The notes under the pieces: generated by a model
The model's input: the letters and a program-made list of their open reading frames with translations, nothing else
The model's database searches: none
What the model was told of the DNA's origin: nothing
NCBI RefSeq assembly: GCF_003533305.1
Contig: NZ_DOEH01000010.1
Span: forward strand, 62,001 to 126,000
Origin: Providencia sp.
GTDB taxonomy: Bacteria; Pseudomonadota; Gammaproteobacteria; Enterobacterales; Enterobacteriaceae
Reading direction: 5' to 3'
Length of the DNA stretch: 64,000 bases
Shown here: positions 1 through 9,048 of the stretch, piece by piece
Layout: the number at the start of each line of letters is the position of its first letter
Position numbering within the stretch: position 1 is the first letter of the stretch
Program-made: the position numbers and the translations under genes

Positions 1-664
1 AATACCAATCATAAAAACTCAGGCACGCGCCACCAATTAATGATAAATAGCGGGCACCGGAAGCATAGGAAACCATCGACATCGCTGGGATAGGAGAGAA
101 ACCCACGATACGGTCAGGACCAAACTCTTTAATCGTAGCGACGTTGGCCGCCGCAATCAGTTCATTCACTTCTTGCCAGCTTGAGCGCACAAAACCACCG
201 CGACCACGGGCTTGTTTGTAGCTCTGCGCTTTTTGTGGATCGTTGATAATAGAAAGCCATGCTGCAACGGGATCGCCTTGCTCGGCTTTAGCTTCTCGCC
301 ACAGTTTTAATAAGCGTTTACGCATCATTGGATATTTCACCCGATTCGCGCTGTATAAATACCATGAATAGCTCGCCCCACGAGGGCAACCTCTAGGTTC
401 ATGATCGGGCAAATCAGGGCGAGTACGAGGGTAATCAGTCTGCTGCGTTTCCCATGTCACCAAACCATTTTTGACATAAATTTTCCAACTACATGAACCC
501 GTACAGTTCACACCATGGGTTGATCGCACAACTTTATCATGCTGCCAACGGCTACGATAACCATCTTCCCAATCACGATTTACATCGAGATCTTGGCCGT
601 GACCGCCTGAAAATGTGTCACCAAGCTGTTTAAAATAACGAAATCTGTCTAGAAACTTACTCAT
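1..664 (-). CDS. narG: Respiratory nitrate reductase alpha subunit NarG, N-terminal part (cut by window edge)
   Basis: This is the catalytic molybdopterin subunit of membrane-bound nitrate reductase A, which reduces nitrate to nitrite at the cytoplasmic face of the inner membrane. Only about 221 N-terminal residues lie in the window; the rest continues past position 1. The translation starts [19 protein letters not shown] and contains the [11 protein letters not shown] segment (His/Cys ligands of the FS0 cluster) and the [17 protein letters not shown] stretch typical of NarG. The start is the ATG at 664 with a purine-rich GAGGC segment upstream. narK lies 69 bp upstream in the same orientation, so a narK-narG(HJI) order on the minus strand is likely, as in E. 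coli. The family is certain; completeness cannot be judged. Confidence 0.96.
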   Translation of the reverse strand, partial: MSKFLDRFRYFKQLGDTFSGGHGQDLDVNRDWEDGYRSRWQHDKVVRSTHGVNCTGSCSWKIYVKNGLVTWETQQTDYPRTRPDLPDHEPRGCPRGASYSWYLYSANRVKYPMMRKRLLKLWREAKAEQGDPVAAWLSIINDPQKAQSYKQARGRGGFVRSSWQEVNELIAAANVATIKEFGPDRIVGFSPIPAMSMVSYASGARYLSLIGGACLSFYDWY

Positions 665-733
665 TCGGATTGCCTCCAAAGAGACGGCGATTAACGCCGT
701 ACATTGCTTAAAATGAATCTTTATTGATTGTTA

Positions 734-2131
734 TTATTTGTGTTTACGCCCGTACACCAGCCACGTGATAAACACACAAGAGATATAGAACACAAAGAAA
801 ACTTTCATCGCATCAGCAGGTGAGCCTGTCAGAGTTAACGAGGTACCAAATGCTTTAGGAATAAAAAAGCCACCAATTGCACCAATCGCTGAAATAAAAC
901 CTAACGCCGCTGCACTTTCGGTCACCGCTTCTTTTTGTGCTTCTTGCTCTGTAGCTCCTTGAGACATCACTCTGTCGACTGTTAACTTACGAAAAACAAC
1001 TGCGATCATCTGGAAAGTCGAGCCACTGCCTAGTCCTGCGGTTAAGAACAACACCATGAACACACCATAGAATGCGGCGAATGAACCGCCTTGCCCCTGC
1101 TCAGGTAAAGTAAAAAACAGCAACCCAGAGAAAATCGACATCACCACAAAATTCACTACCGTCACTTTGACGCCACCAAAACGGTCAGACAGCATGCCGC
1201 CAACAGGACGTGCAAGTGCGCCGAGGAATGGGCCAAAGAATGCGAATTTTAAAATAATGACATCGGGGAATTGTGTTTTGGATAACATCGCAAACCCCGC
1301 AGAGAAGCCGATAAAAGAGCCGAATGTGGCTAGATATAAAAAGCTCAATATCCATAAGTGACCACGTTTTAAGACAGGAAGTTGCGCTTTAAGAGAGGCT
1401 TTATTTGTGGCTAAGTCATTCATTCCAAACCAAGCCATCACGGTAAAAAACAGTAAAAATGGCACCCAGATCCAAGCCGCATTTTCTAGCCACAATACGG
1501 AACCATCAGGTTGAACCGTGCCTGTTCCGCCCATAAAGGTGAATACGCCAACACCAACAATAAAGGGAGCGACCAACTGCATCACACTAACGCCTAAATT
1601 ACCTAGGCCACCATTTAAACCGAGTGCGCCACCTTGGCGTGCTTTAGGAAAGAAAAAGCTAATATTTGCCATGCTTGAAGCAAAATTTGCCCCGGCAAAA
1701 CCGCACAAAAGAGAGATAATGACGAAAGTTTGATATGACGTAGTCGGATTTTGCACCGCATAACCCAACCAAATACAAGGGATCACTAAAAAAACGGTAC
1801 TAATAGCTGTCCAACGACGGCCACCAAAAATAGGAATAACAAACGAATATGGCACACGTAATAACGCACCTGAAACAGAAGGAAGTGCCGTTAATAAAAA
1901 TAACTGGTCGGTCGTAAAATTAAATCCAACTTTATTTAAATTTACCGCGACTGCACTAAATAACATCCATACACAGAAAGCTAATAATAAACTCGGAATT
2001 GAAATCCAAAGATTCCGACTCGCTATTTTCTGTCCTGTCTGTTGCCAAAACTGTGTATCTTCAGGACGCCAATCCTGAATAACAGTATTGGATTGCTTTG
2101 TTGATAAATTTAAATTATCTCTTTGAGACAT
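734..2131 (-). CDS. narK: Nitrate/nitrite transporter NarK
   Basis: NarK is an inner-membrane MFS protein that imports nitrate and exports nitrite during anaerobic respiration. The 465-aa product closely follows E. coli NarK (463 aa): the ITDWRPED-like N-terminus (IQDWRPEDTQFWQQ), nitrate-signature glycine-rich segments (GFAGANFASSMANISFFFP and GLGSGSTFQMIAVVFRKL) and about 12 hydrophobic helices. I start it at the ATG at 2131 (MSQRDNL), preceded by GGGGTGG. An upstream TTG would add four residues but has no better ribosome site. It lies directly upstream of narG and is divergent from narL. A near-consensus FNR site 62-75 bp upstream fits anaerobic induction. Confidence 0.96.
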   Translation of the reverse strand: MSQRDNLNLSTKQSNTVIQDWRPEDTQFWQQTGQKIASRNLWISIPSLLLAFCVWMLFSAVAVNLNKVGFNFTTDQLFLLTALPSVSGALLRVPYSFVIPIFGGRRWTAISTVFLVIPCIWLGYAVQNPTTSYQTFVIISLLCGFAGANFASSMANISFFFPKARQGGALGLNGGLGNLGVSVMQLVAPFIVGVGVFTFMGGTGTVQPDGSVLWLENAAWIWVPFLLFFTVMAWFGMNDLATNKASLKAQLPVLKRGHLWILSFLYLATFGSFIGFSAGFAMLSKTQFPDVIILKFAFFGPFLGALARPVGGMLSDRFGGVKVTVVNFVVMSIFSGLLFFTLPEQGQGGSFAAFYGVFMVLFLTAGLGSGSTFQMIAVVFRKLTVDRVMSQGATEQEAQKEAVTESAAALGFISAIGAIGGFFIPKAFGTSLTLTGSPADAMKVFFVFYISCVFITWLVYGRKHK

Positions 2132-2192
2132 AAACCACCCCAATAAATATCATTCTCTGGGGGCAGTTTGTGGCGAATTAGCGACCGTGAAG

Positions 2193-2206
2193 CTGATCTA
2201 AATCAA
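2193..2206 (-). promoter_or_regulatory. Predicted FNR site upstream of narK
   Basis: CTGATCTAAATCAA matches the FNR consensus TTGATNNNNATCAA at 9 of 10 specified bases. It lies 62 bp upstream of the narK start. E. coli narK is FNR-activated from a similar position. The match is seen directly; binding is inferred. Confidence 0.75.
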
Positions 2207-2507
2207 GAGACTTTCAGTTGGAATTTTAGCTATAACACAGCTCACCCCATAGAGAGGTATTAGGAGTATATAGATTTAATTCATTGAATATTAAATCTAA
2301 ATAACAATTCAAAATAAGAGTAACCGTTCTTGTTTTTCCATTATTTACTCACTCAGCTATTTAGGGGTAATACCGAAGTAGCATATTTAATTAGACCTAA
2401 TCCATTAACAATATAGCCGCAAGGATAAATAGAGTGAATGACAAAATTTATTTATCAAAAAATTAACTCGAGTTGTTAAAACAAATAATGCGCTGGAGTC
2501 ATCATTA
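2207..2507. promoter_or_regulatory. narK-narL divergent intergenic region
   Basis: About 300 bp without a gene separate narK from narL. It is AT-rich. One heptamer matching the NarL consensus TACYYMT occurs on the minus strand (TACTCCT, 2262-2268), overlapping the end of an AATACCT repeat. No second properly spaced 7-2-7 partner was recognised, so the NarL site is only suggestive. A GGAG ribosome site just before 2508 serves narL. Confidence 0.4.
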
Positions 2508-3164
2508 ATGGAAAATATCAATATCCCCATCGGTCAATCGACTATTTTGCTCATTGACGATCATCCTATGCTCAGAAATGGTATCAAGCAGCTCATCAGC
2601 TTAGAACCTACTCTTAAAGTCATTGGTGAAGCAGAAGATGGCGTAATGGGGATTAAAATTGCAGAAGAACACGATCCTGATCTTATCCTACTTGACCTTA
2701 ATATGCCGGGAATGAATGGTTTCGAAACATTGAGTAATCTAAGAAAACGCGAACTTTCTGGTCGTATTATTTTGTTTACTGTATCAAATTATCGTGATGA
2801 TTTAGTCAACGCCTTAAAACAAGGCGCTGATGGCTATTTACTCAAAGATATGGAACCTGAAAAATTTCTTATGGCACTTAAAGAAGCCGCCAGTGGAAAG
2901 ATGGTGATTAGCCCAACACTCGCTTCGGTACTTGCCGAATCTCTCAGAGAGAGCCGTAATCACCATGACAATCATCCTCCCGTATTAACGCCAAGAGAAT
3001 CTGCAATTCTAGATTTAATCGCACAAGGATTAGCCAATAAGATGATTGCCAATAAATTACAAATAACAGAAAGCACCGTCAAAGTGCACGTAAAACACCT
3101 ACTCAAAAAATTAAATTTAAAATCACGCGTTGAAGCCGCAATTTGGGTATTGCAGCAAAAATAG
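2508..3164 (+). CDS. narL: Nitrate/nitrite response regulator NarL
   Basis: NarL is a response regulator that activates nitrate respiration genes and represses alternative pathways when nitrate or nitrite is sensed. The 218-aa product has an N-terminal receiver domain ([17 protein letters not shown]; phosphoacceptor Asp in [15 protein letters not shown]; conserved Lys in [12 protein letters not shown]) and a C-terminal LuxR-type helix-turn-helix ([22 protein letters not shown] ... [15 protein letters not shown]). Length and sequence match E. coli NarL (216 aa). A GGAG lies upstream of the ATG. In E. coli narX sits between narK and narL; here narL is directly divergent from narK and the next gene is an unrelated CdaR-type regulator. 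A sensor would have to be encoded elsewhere, for example NarQ. A NarP assignment is possible, but placement beside narK favours NarL. Confidence 0.9.
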   Translation: MENINIPIGQSTILLIDDHPMLRNGIKQLISLEPTLKVIGEAEDGVMGIKIAEEHDPDLILLDLNMPGMNGFETLSNLRKRELSGRIILFTVSNYRDDLVNALKQGADGYLLKDMEPEKFLMALKEAASGKMVISPTLASVLAESLRESRNHHDNHPPVLTPRESAILDLIAQGLANKMIANKLQITESTVKVHVKHLLKKLNLKSRVEAAIWVLQQK

Positions 3165-3179
3165 TATTTGAGTAACCCT

Positions 3180-3211
3180 CCCACCATATTATTTCATTCA
3201 GTAATGGTGGG
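3180..3211. terminator. Possible hairpin between convergent narL and cdaR
   Basis: CCCACCAT and ATGGTGGG form an 8-bp stem around a 16-nt loop in the 62-bp space between the convergent narL and cdaR-like genes. There is no clear T-run on either side, so intrinsic termination is uncertain. Confidence 0.35.
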
Positions 3212-3226
3212 TAAAAACACCGTATT

Positions 3227-4381
3227 TTACGTCAGAGCATCTAGCCAAGGCTGTTGTTTAGGATATCGGCGTCTATAGCCATAAATCGCAACGGAAAGCT
3301 GAATTAAATCCGTAAATTTAGTCGGGTCAAGACCCGTTTGTTTTTTTATTTGCTGTAAGCGATAACTTAATGTATTTCGATGAATACCAAGCTGTAATGC
3401 GGTGCTACCAACTTCACCATTTTGCAATAAAAATAACTCTAAAGTTTCAATGAGTATTTCACCTGAGTCGTGTAACAAGATTTTTTTACAGATATTCAAG
3501 AAAAAATTAAACAAATAACTATTTTCTAATTCATTAAACAAACACAATGAAGCCATCTCTTTAAATAAAAAAACTTGTTTTTCTGGTAATGTCACACGTC
3601 CTACATCAATCACCGAGCGGGCAAAATGCACAGCATCCCGTACATGCTCTTCACTATCCGCTTGTACGCCAACACCAATGTAATACTGACTTAATTGGCT
3701 ATCTAAGATGAAATGCAAACTAGGAATAAACGACTCTTGCTTGTATTGCTCTGAGGGAAAAAGCATCAATATTTCACGGCTATTAAGCAGCAAAACATCG
3801 CTATTTTCCATTGAAGAAAGCTCAGTAATAATAGAATCTAAAATTTCAGGACGATATTGAATCGCTTCGATGTTAATAATAACGGGGATGGTAGGTAATA
3901 AAAATGCAAACCCTGAATTATGTAATTTTAATAATGCGCTTCGCCCTTGAACAGGCGTATCACTCTCAATAAATTGGACAAATAACATATCTCGTAAGCG
4001 ATGCTGCCAATTAATACTTCTGCGCTCAACTTCTTGTTGTATCAATAATTCTGCGGTAAGAATAGCAAGCTCCGCATAGCGCTGGATTACAACGGGATCG
4101 CCACTAACACCTATCACTAGCTCAACATTATCTGCCACAATTATAGGATGATTGATCCCCGGCGCTACATTGGAATAAGCGCGAGCTTCATTTTCGTTAT
4201 AAATGGTGATCCGCTTACCACAGCGAATGACTTCAACCGCCGCTTCATGTGTCTCACCAATACGCTTTTTCTCACCGGAGGCGATAATAACACCCTGACT
4301 ATTAATTACATTGACGTTGTGATGGATAATTCCCATAGCACGCGTGACAATATCATTGGCTAATTTGTCCGTCAGTAGCAT
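3227..4381 (-). CDS. cdaR: CdaR/SdaR-family sugar diacid (glycerate) transcriptional regulator
   Basis: The 384-aa product has the family layout. An N-terminal sugar-diacid-binding domain (MLLTDKLANDIVTRAMGIIHHNVNVIN; GVIIASGEKKRIGETHEAA; later GVSGDPVVIQRYAELAILTAELLI) is followed by a central region and a C-terminal PucR-type helix-turn-helix (LQLGIHRNTLSYRLQQIKKQTGLDP). E. coli CdaR (385 aa) activates galactarate, glucarate and glycerate genes. The gene is 16 bp upstream of a glycerate kinase gene on the same strand, with an organic-anion permease beyond in the same cluster. It therefore probably activates glycerate or diacid use; glycerate is the likely inducer by analogy. Specificity for a particular diacid cannot be read from sequence. 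Confidence 0.85.
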   Translation of the reverse strand: MLLTDKLANDIVTRAMGIIHHNVNVINSQGVIIASGEKKRIGETHEAAVEVIRCGKRITIYNENEARAYSNVAPGINHPIIVADNVELVIGVSGDPVVIQRYAELAILTAELLIQQEVERRSINWQHRLRDMLFVQFIESDTPVQGRSALLKLHNSGFAFLLPTIPVIINIEAIQYRPEILDSIITELSSMENSDVLLLNSREILMLFPSEQYKQESFIPSLHFILDSQLSQYYIGVGVQADSEEHVRDAVHFARSVIDVGRVTLPEKQVFLFKEMASLCLFNELENSYLFNFFLNICKKILLHDSGEILIETLELFLLQNGEVGSTALQLGIHRNTLSYRLQQIKKQTGLDPTKFTDLIQLSVAIYGYRRRYPKQQPWLDALT

Positions 4382-4397
4382 CTTATCGCCTCATCAT

Positions 4398-5591
4398 TTA
4401 ATGTTTCACTATCTTATTAGTATCCAACAATACCTTACTTGATAGCGCTTTACCTGATAAGACAGTACGTAATAGATTTTCTGCTGTATCAGATAAATAC
4501 CGTGCTCCATTAGTCATCGCTTGTTCCAGTGTTATAGGCCCCGGACAAAGTGACCACATCGCAGTAATACCATGTTGATATAACAGGCGACTATCGTCAC
4601 TGTATCCACCACATAATGCAATAGTGGGCACGCCGTAATGATTTGCCATACGTGCAACCCCCACAGGTGCTTTACCATTTGCACTCTGACTATCTAGCCG
4701 CCCTTCTCCGACAATCACTAAATCAGCCTGTTGAATATAGGACTCTGCACCAAGCAAATCTAAGACTAAATCGATCCCTTTTTCGAGTCGAGCGGACACA
4801 AACCATTTTAAGCCCGCACCGAGTCCACCAGCCGCACCACTGCCAGCCTCCAACGAAAAATCTTTCCCCGTTGTTTTGAACATCAATGCTGCAAAATGCG
4901 TCATACCCGCTTCGAGTTTATCTAACGTCGCTTTATCCGCCCCTTTTTGCGGACCATAAATGTAAGTGGCGCCATTGTCTCCTAACAATGGATTTTCGAC
5001 ATCACAAGAGACGCTAAATTCAACAGAATCTAATCGTGAGTCTAGTTCCTCGATGCTGATTTCCTTAATATTAATCAGATCTTCACCACAAATAGGATGA
5101 GTCATTACTTGCTGATCACGACCATAGAATTGAGCGCCCAAAGCTTGTGCAAAACCGACTCCACCATCATTAGTTGCACTTCCTCCTATTCCCATAATAA
5201 TACGGGTACAACCAAGATTGAGGGCGTGTAAAACCATTTCACCCAAACCATAAGTTGATGCTTTTTCTACTTGGCGATGTTCACTTTTAACTAACTCTAA
5301 GCCGCAGCATTGAGCCATTTCAATAAATGCCGTTTTACCGTCTAAAACGAGGAGTCTAGCATCAACTAAACTACCATAAGGCCCAGTACAACTGAATGTA
5401 TGAGGTATCACTCCAGATAAAATGAAGCTATGTTCTAGAGAATCAAGCAAACCTTCCCCACCGTCTGAAATAGGCAGCAACGTCACATCCAGATCCGTGG
5501 TAACACGCTTGAAACCCTCGGCAACAGCCTGGCAAGCTAACTGGGCTGAACAACTTCCTTTAAAGGAATCAAGTGCGATAACAATTTTCAT
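4398..5591 (-). CDS. Glycerate 2-kinase (GarK/GlxK family)
   Basis: This enzyme phosphorylates D-glycerate to 2-phosphoglycerate, feeding glycerate from diacid or glyoxylate degradation into glycolysis. The 397-aa product starts MKIVIALDSFKGSCSA, the conserved family start, and contains LLPISDGGEGLLDSL, GLGEMV, IIMGIGGSATNDGGVGFAQALGA and VIVGEGRLDSQSANGKAP. These are glycerate kinase type 1 signatures. I chose the ATG at 5591, preceded by GGAAAG; 25 more upstream codons lack family similarity. It lies between the MFS permease gene and the cdaR-like gene, all on the minus strand. garK and glxK cannot be told apart here, so no symbol is given. Confidence 0.92.
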   Translation of the reverse strand: MKIVIALDSFKGSCSAQLACQAVAEGFKRVTTDLDVTLLPISDGGEGLLDSLEHSFILSGVIPHTFSCTGPYGSLVDARLLVLDGKTAFIEMAQCCGLELVKSEHRQVEKASTYGLGEMVLHALNLGCTRIIMGIGGSATNDGGVGFAQALGAQFYGRDQQVMTHPICGEDLINIKEISIEELDSRLDSVEFSVSCDVENPLLGDNGATYIYGPQKGADKATLDKLEAGMTHFAALMFKTTGKDFSLEAGSGAAGGLGAGLKWFVSARLEKGIDLVLDLLGAESYIQQADLVIVGEGRLDSQSANGKAPVGVARMANHYGVPTIALCGGYSDDSRLLYQHGITAMWSLCPGPITLEQAMTNGARYLSDTAENLLRTVLSGKALSSKVLLDTNKIVKH

Positions 5592-5625
5592 GCAGACTTT
5601 CCTATTATAAATGGCAGTGAGATCT

Positions 5626-6966
5626 CTATTTAGTTTGCTCCGATGCAGATAAATCAGCCTGCTCATGCGTATTCATTCCACCCGTTTTTACGCGAAAGGC
5701 AAGCAGAGTCCCGACGACCAATAAACCAACACCAAACCATAAACCTGAGGTGGCAGTTCCAGTATAGTCTTCGAAAAAACCAAGAATAAACGGTCCAAGA
5801 AAACCACCAAACAGCCCTAAACAGTTCAATAAAGCTAAACTTCCGGCCAGCATACTTCCGCTCATATAGGTTGGAGGCAAAGAGAAAATAATTGATTGAA
5901 CAACAAAGAACATCAGTGCGGTTAAACAAAAACCAATCATCCCGACAATCGGACCACCGAGTGCACCGATAGTTAAGCCCACGGCCATGATGGCATAACC
6001 TGAAATTAAAATACGCGATGACCGACGAGGTGTATTAGCTCTTCTTGCAATAAAAATACCGCCAATGGCTGCGGAAATCCAAGGAATGGCTGTTAATAAA
6101 CCAATTTGTATTGGCGTTAATTTTCCATATTCACCAATAATAGTGGGTAAAAAATAACTCAAGCCATAAACCGAGAATTGGTGGGTAAAATAAATAGCCA
6201 CAATCATCATGAAAGCTTTATTTTTAAACGCAGCTTTTAATGAAAACTTGCTATTATTCACACTAGTCGTATTTTTATCCTGCTCATGCTTATACTTAAT
6301 ATAATTCCTATCTTCATCATCTAACCATTTTGCATCCTCTGGCTTATTCGGTAAGACAAACCACACCACGAATGCTAAAACCACCGCAGGTAAGCCTTCA
6401 ATAATGAACATCCATTGCCAACCATGGAAACCTAACATGCCATCCATACTCAGCAATAAGCCACTTAATGGCGCACCAATGATGTTAGCAAGACAGACAC
6501 CGAGTAAAAATAACCCCGTCGCTTTAGCCCGCTCTTCTTGGCTAAACCAGTAAGTCATATACAAAATAACGCCTGGATATAGGCCAGCTTCAGCAGCACC
6601 AAGTAATAAACGTAGAATATAAAAAGAGGTAGGGCCGGTTACGAATGCCATCGCGGCAGAGAGTAAACCCCAAGTGATCATGATCCGCGTGATCCAAAAA
6701 CGCGCACCTACTTTTTCCATGATCAAATTACTTGGGATCTCAAGAATCGAATAAGTCAGGAAGAAAAGCCCTGCACCAACACCAAATGCGGTGGCTGATA
6801 ATCCTAAATCAATTGACATGGCGGTCTTTGCCATCCCAATATTTGTACGGTCAATAAAGCTAATAATGTAAGCCAATATCAGTAGCGGCATTAAATTACG
6901 ATATATTTTTGAATTTGTTTTTTTGCCCTGTACTGCATAATCTAACTTTGCATTTGTTGAAAACAT
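5626..6966 (-). CDS. MFS organic-anion permease, ACS family (tartrate/diacid type)
   Basis: The 446-aa product is a 12-helix inner-membrane transporter of the anion:cation symporter branch of the MFS. Diagnostic stretches include IISFIDRTNIGMAK, SNLIMEKVGARFWITRIMITWG (cytoplasmic loop 2-3), LLGAAEAGLYPGVILYMTYWF and GWQWMFIIEGLPAVVLAFVVW. These resemble TtuB-like tartrate permeases and RhmT more than GarP/GudP. The ATG at 6966 has GAGGAT upstream and was chosen over upstream Met codons that lack a ribosome site. Glycerate kinase lies 34 bp downstream and the CdaR-like regulator after that, so the substrate is probably glycerate, tartrate or a sugar diacid. The substrate is inference. Confidence 0.85.
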   Translation of the reverse strand: MFSTNAKLDYAVQGKKTNSKIYRNLMPLLILAYIISFIDRTNIGMAKTAMSIDLGLSATAFGVGAGLFFLTYSILEIPSNLIMEKVGARFWITRIMITWGLLSAAMAFVTGPTSFYILRLLLGAAEAGLYPGVILYMTYWFSQEERAKATGLFLLGVCLANIIGAPLSGLLLSMDGMLGFHGWQWMFIIEGLPAVVLAFVVWFVLPNKPEDAKWLDDEDRNYIKYKHEQDKNTTSVNNSKFSLKAAFKNKAFMMIVAIYFTHQFSVYGLSYFLPTIIGEYGKLTPIQIGLLTAIPWISAAIGGIFIARRANTPRRSSRILISGYAIMAVGLTIGALGGPIVGMIGFCLTALMFFVVQSIIFSLPPTYMSGSMLAGSLALLNCLGLFGGFLGPFILGFFEDYTGTATSGLWFGVGLLVVGTLLAFRVKTGGMNTHEQADLSASEQTK

Positions 6967-7049
6967 AGCTAAGATCCTCATGTTGCAAGTAAAACAGGTA
7001 TGGCTCTTCTTCATATGTGACCAATACCTGTTGTTATTACGTTAGCAAC

Positions 7050-7076
7050 AGCCCGACGCCCCACGTCGGGCTTTTT
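7050..7076 (+). terminator. Strong hairpin with T-tract on the plus strand only
   Basis: AGCCCGACG and CGTCGGGCT form a perfect 9-bp stem with a 5-nt CCCCA loop, followed by CTTTTTG-like T-rich sequence on the plus strand. Genes on both sides run leftward. In that direction the stem follows the thiolase stop codon by about 15 bp but has an A-run before it and no T-run after it. It may block antisense transcription or shape the mRNA end. Confidence 0.55.
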
Positions 7077-7090
7077 GCTTTTCGTATTTT

Positions 7091-8275
7091 TTATTCTTTT
7101 TCAAACAACATTGATATTCCTTGTCCACCACCGATACACATCGTCACTAACCCTGTAGAGACCTGACGGCGTTCCATTTCATACATTAATTTGACCGGTA
7201 AAATTGCACCGCTTGCGCCCACAGGATGCCCTAATGCAATGGCACCTCCGTTAACATTCACTCGTGAACTGTCTAATGACAAATCATTCATTACTGCAAT
7301 CGCTTGTGCGGCAAACGCTTCATTCAGCTCAATTAAATCAATATCGTTCACATTCATATTGAGTTTTTTCATCAAGCGATGAGTTGCAGGCGCAGGCCCA
7401 AATCCCATAATGGCAGCATCACAACCGGCAACAGCCCAATCAACAATACGCATTCTTGGCTTCAACCCTCGTTTCTCAGCCTCTTCACGACGCATCATAA
7501 CAAGCGCGGCTGCACCATCATTAATACCTGACGAATTCGCCGCCGTAATAACACCGTCTTGTTTAAAAGCCGGACGAAGTTTGGCGAATTTTTCTCTTGG
7601 TGTATCACGAGGGTGTTCATCTGTATCAAAAATGCGACTACCTTTGCGCCCCTCTTGAACTTCAAGAGGTAGAATTTGTTCCGTAAAATAACCTGCTTGA
7701 ATTGCTTTTAACGCTTTTTGCTGGCTATCCCATGCAAAATCATCCATCGCTTCTCGTGTAATATTAAATTGTTCGGCGACATTTTCGGCGGTCATACCAT
7801 TATGATAAGGGCCTTCAGGCCATGTCAGAATAGATGTTAAACCATCTTCAAGCACATCATTACCCATGCGGTAACCGTAACGCGCCTTGCGCAGATAATA
7901 AGGCAGCTGTGTCATATTTTCTGTACCACAAGCCACCACCACATTCGATTGCCCGGTTTGCAGTAACATCATGCCATCAGCCAGTGCCTGTAACCCTGAA
8001 CCACACTGACGATTTACTGAATATGCCGTTGTTTCTTTTGGCAAACCTGCGCGTAATTGGCAAATACGTGCAATGAAACCGCTTTCTGCAATTTGCCCCA
8101 CATTACCGACAATCACCTCATCAACATCCGCAGGGTCAATACCAGCTCTTTTGACCGCTTCACGGATCACTTCAGCGCCAAGATCATGTTGATGCGTATT
8201 CGCAAAACTGCCACCCATCGTACCAATCGCGGTTCTAACACCACTGACAATCACAATATCATTTGCTTGTTTCAT
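7091..8275 (-). CDS. Acetyl-CoA acetyltransferase (biosynthetic-type thiolase II, AtoB/PhaA-like)
   Basis: The 394-aa product is a complete thiolase that interconverts acetoacetyl-CoA plus CoA with two acetyl-CoA. It has all three catalytic signatures: nucleophilic Cys in SVNRQCGSGLQAL near residue 90, the His in NGGAIALGHPVGASGA near residue 349, and the second Cys in CIGGGQGISMLFE near the C-terminus. Typical NEAFAAQAIAVM is also present. It is the last gene of a leftward operon: reductase 9 bp upstream, then CoA-transferase and acyl-CoA ligase. With these partners it would split acetoacetyl-CoA from short-chain hydroxy or keto acids, or build it for reduction. No PHA synthase is seen nearby, so catabolism is favoured. 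Longer-chain substrates cannot be excluded. Confidence 0.9.
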   Translation of the reverse strand: MKQANDIVIVSGVRTAIGTMGGSFANTHQHDLGAEVIREAVKRAGIDPADVDEVIVGNVGQIAESGFIARICQLRAGLPKETTAYSVNRQCGSGLQALADGMMLLQTGQSNVVVACGTENMTQLPYYLRKARYGYRMGNDVLEDGLTSILTWPEGPYHNGMTAENVAEQFNITREAMDDFAWDSQQKALKAIQAGYFTEQILPLEVQEGRKGSRIFDTDEHPRDTPREKFAKLRPAFKQDGVITAANSSGINDGAAALVMMRREEAEKRGLKPRMRIVDWAVAGCDAAIMGFGPAPATHRLMKKLNMNVNDIDLIELNEAFAAQAIAVMNDLSLDSSRVNVNGGAIALGHPVGASGAILPVKLMYEMERRQVSTGLVTMCIGGGQGISMLFEKE

Positions 8276-8284
8276 AATTTCCTC

Positions 8285-9022
8285 CTAAAGCACCATTCCG
8301 CCGCCAACATTGATCACTTCACCATTGATATACCGCGCTCTTTCAGAAGCCAAAAACGCAACACATTGACCAACATCACGAGGAGCTCCGGCAAAACCTG
8401 CTGGAATTTTGCTGATCATGATGTCCCAGACTTTTTCAGGCACACCGCGCGTCATCACCGTATCAATGAATCCTGGGCAAATCGCATTCACAGTCACCCC
8501 TTTGCGAGCCAACTCACGGCAAGCCGTTTTGGTCAATCCAATAACACCGGCTTTAGATGCGGCATAGTTAGCTTGCCCGACATTACCAAGCCAACTTGCG
8601 GATGAAATATTGACAATACGGCCGCTACCTTGCTCTCGCATCAATTTGGCTGCTTCTTGCATGCAGTTAAATGTGCCTTTTAGATTAATATCGATGACCA
8701 AATCCCAATCATCATCGCTGAGCTTGTGTAGCATGCCATCACGGTTAATTCCTGCGTTGTTAACCAATACATCAATTCGCCCAAACTGTACTTGGGTTTG
8801 TGCAAACAGCGCATTCACTTGGTCGCGCTTTGAAATATCACAAGGAATGAAAGTGACTGCATAACCTTTTAACTGTAATTCTTTAGCACTTTCGGCACCC
8901 GAAGATGTCGCTAAATCAGAAATAACCACTTTAGCGCCTTCCTCGGCCAATACCTCAGCAATAGAAAAACCAATTCCTCTTGCCGAACCTGTTACGATTG
9001 CAACTTTATCTTTAACTAACAT
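8285..9022 (-). CDS. SDR 3-oxoacyl/acetoacetyl-CoA reductase (FabG/PhaB-like)
   Basis: This 245-aa classical short-chain dehydrogenase has the nucleotide-binding TGSARGIG motif at residues 11-18, NNAG, catalytic Ser (VNISSASW) and the YxxxK pair (YAASK), and ends GGGMVL as FabG/PhaB enzymes do. The position between CoA-transferase and thiolase genes suggests it oxidises 3-hydroxyacyl-CoA or reduces acetoacetyl-CoA with NAD(P). It starts at the ATG at 9022, 26 bp after the CoA-transferase stop and 9 bp before the thiolase start, so the three genes are probably one transcript. It is unlikely to be the housekeeping FabG, which normally sits in the fab cluster. Cofactor preference is not read. 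Confidence 0.88.
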   Translation of the reverse strand: MLVKDKVAIVTGSARGIGFSIAEVLAEEGAKVVISDLATSSGAESAKELQLKGYAVTFIPCDISKRDQVNALFAQTQVQFGRIDVLVNNAGINRDGMLHKLSDDDWDLVIDINLKGTFNCMQEAAKLMREQGSGRIVNISSASWLGNVGQANYAASKAGVIGLTKTACRELARKGVTVNAICPGFIDTVMTRGVPEKVWDIMISKIPAGFAGAPRDVGQCVAFLASERARYINGEVINVGGGMVL

Positions 9023-9048
9023 GGATAAATTCCTCTTTTATATTAAAA

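Noticed and set aside
8057..8605. 182-codon plus-strand frame
   Set aside because: It lies wholly opposite the thiolase and reductase genes, has low-complexity His/Asn/Thr-rich composition and no ribosome site.
8285..9022. Housekeeping fabG
   Set aside because: Context is thiolase/CoA-transferase rather than the fab cluster, so it is treated as a catabolic or acetoacetyl-CoA reductase paralogue.
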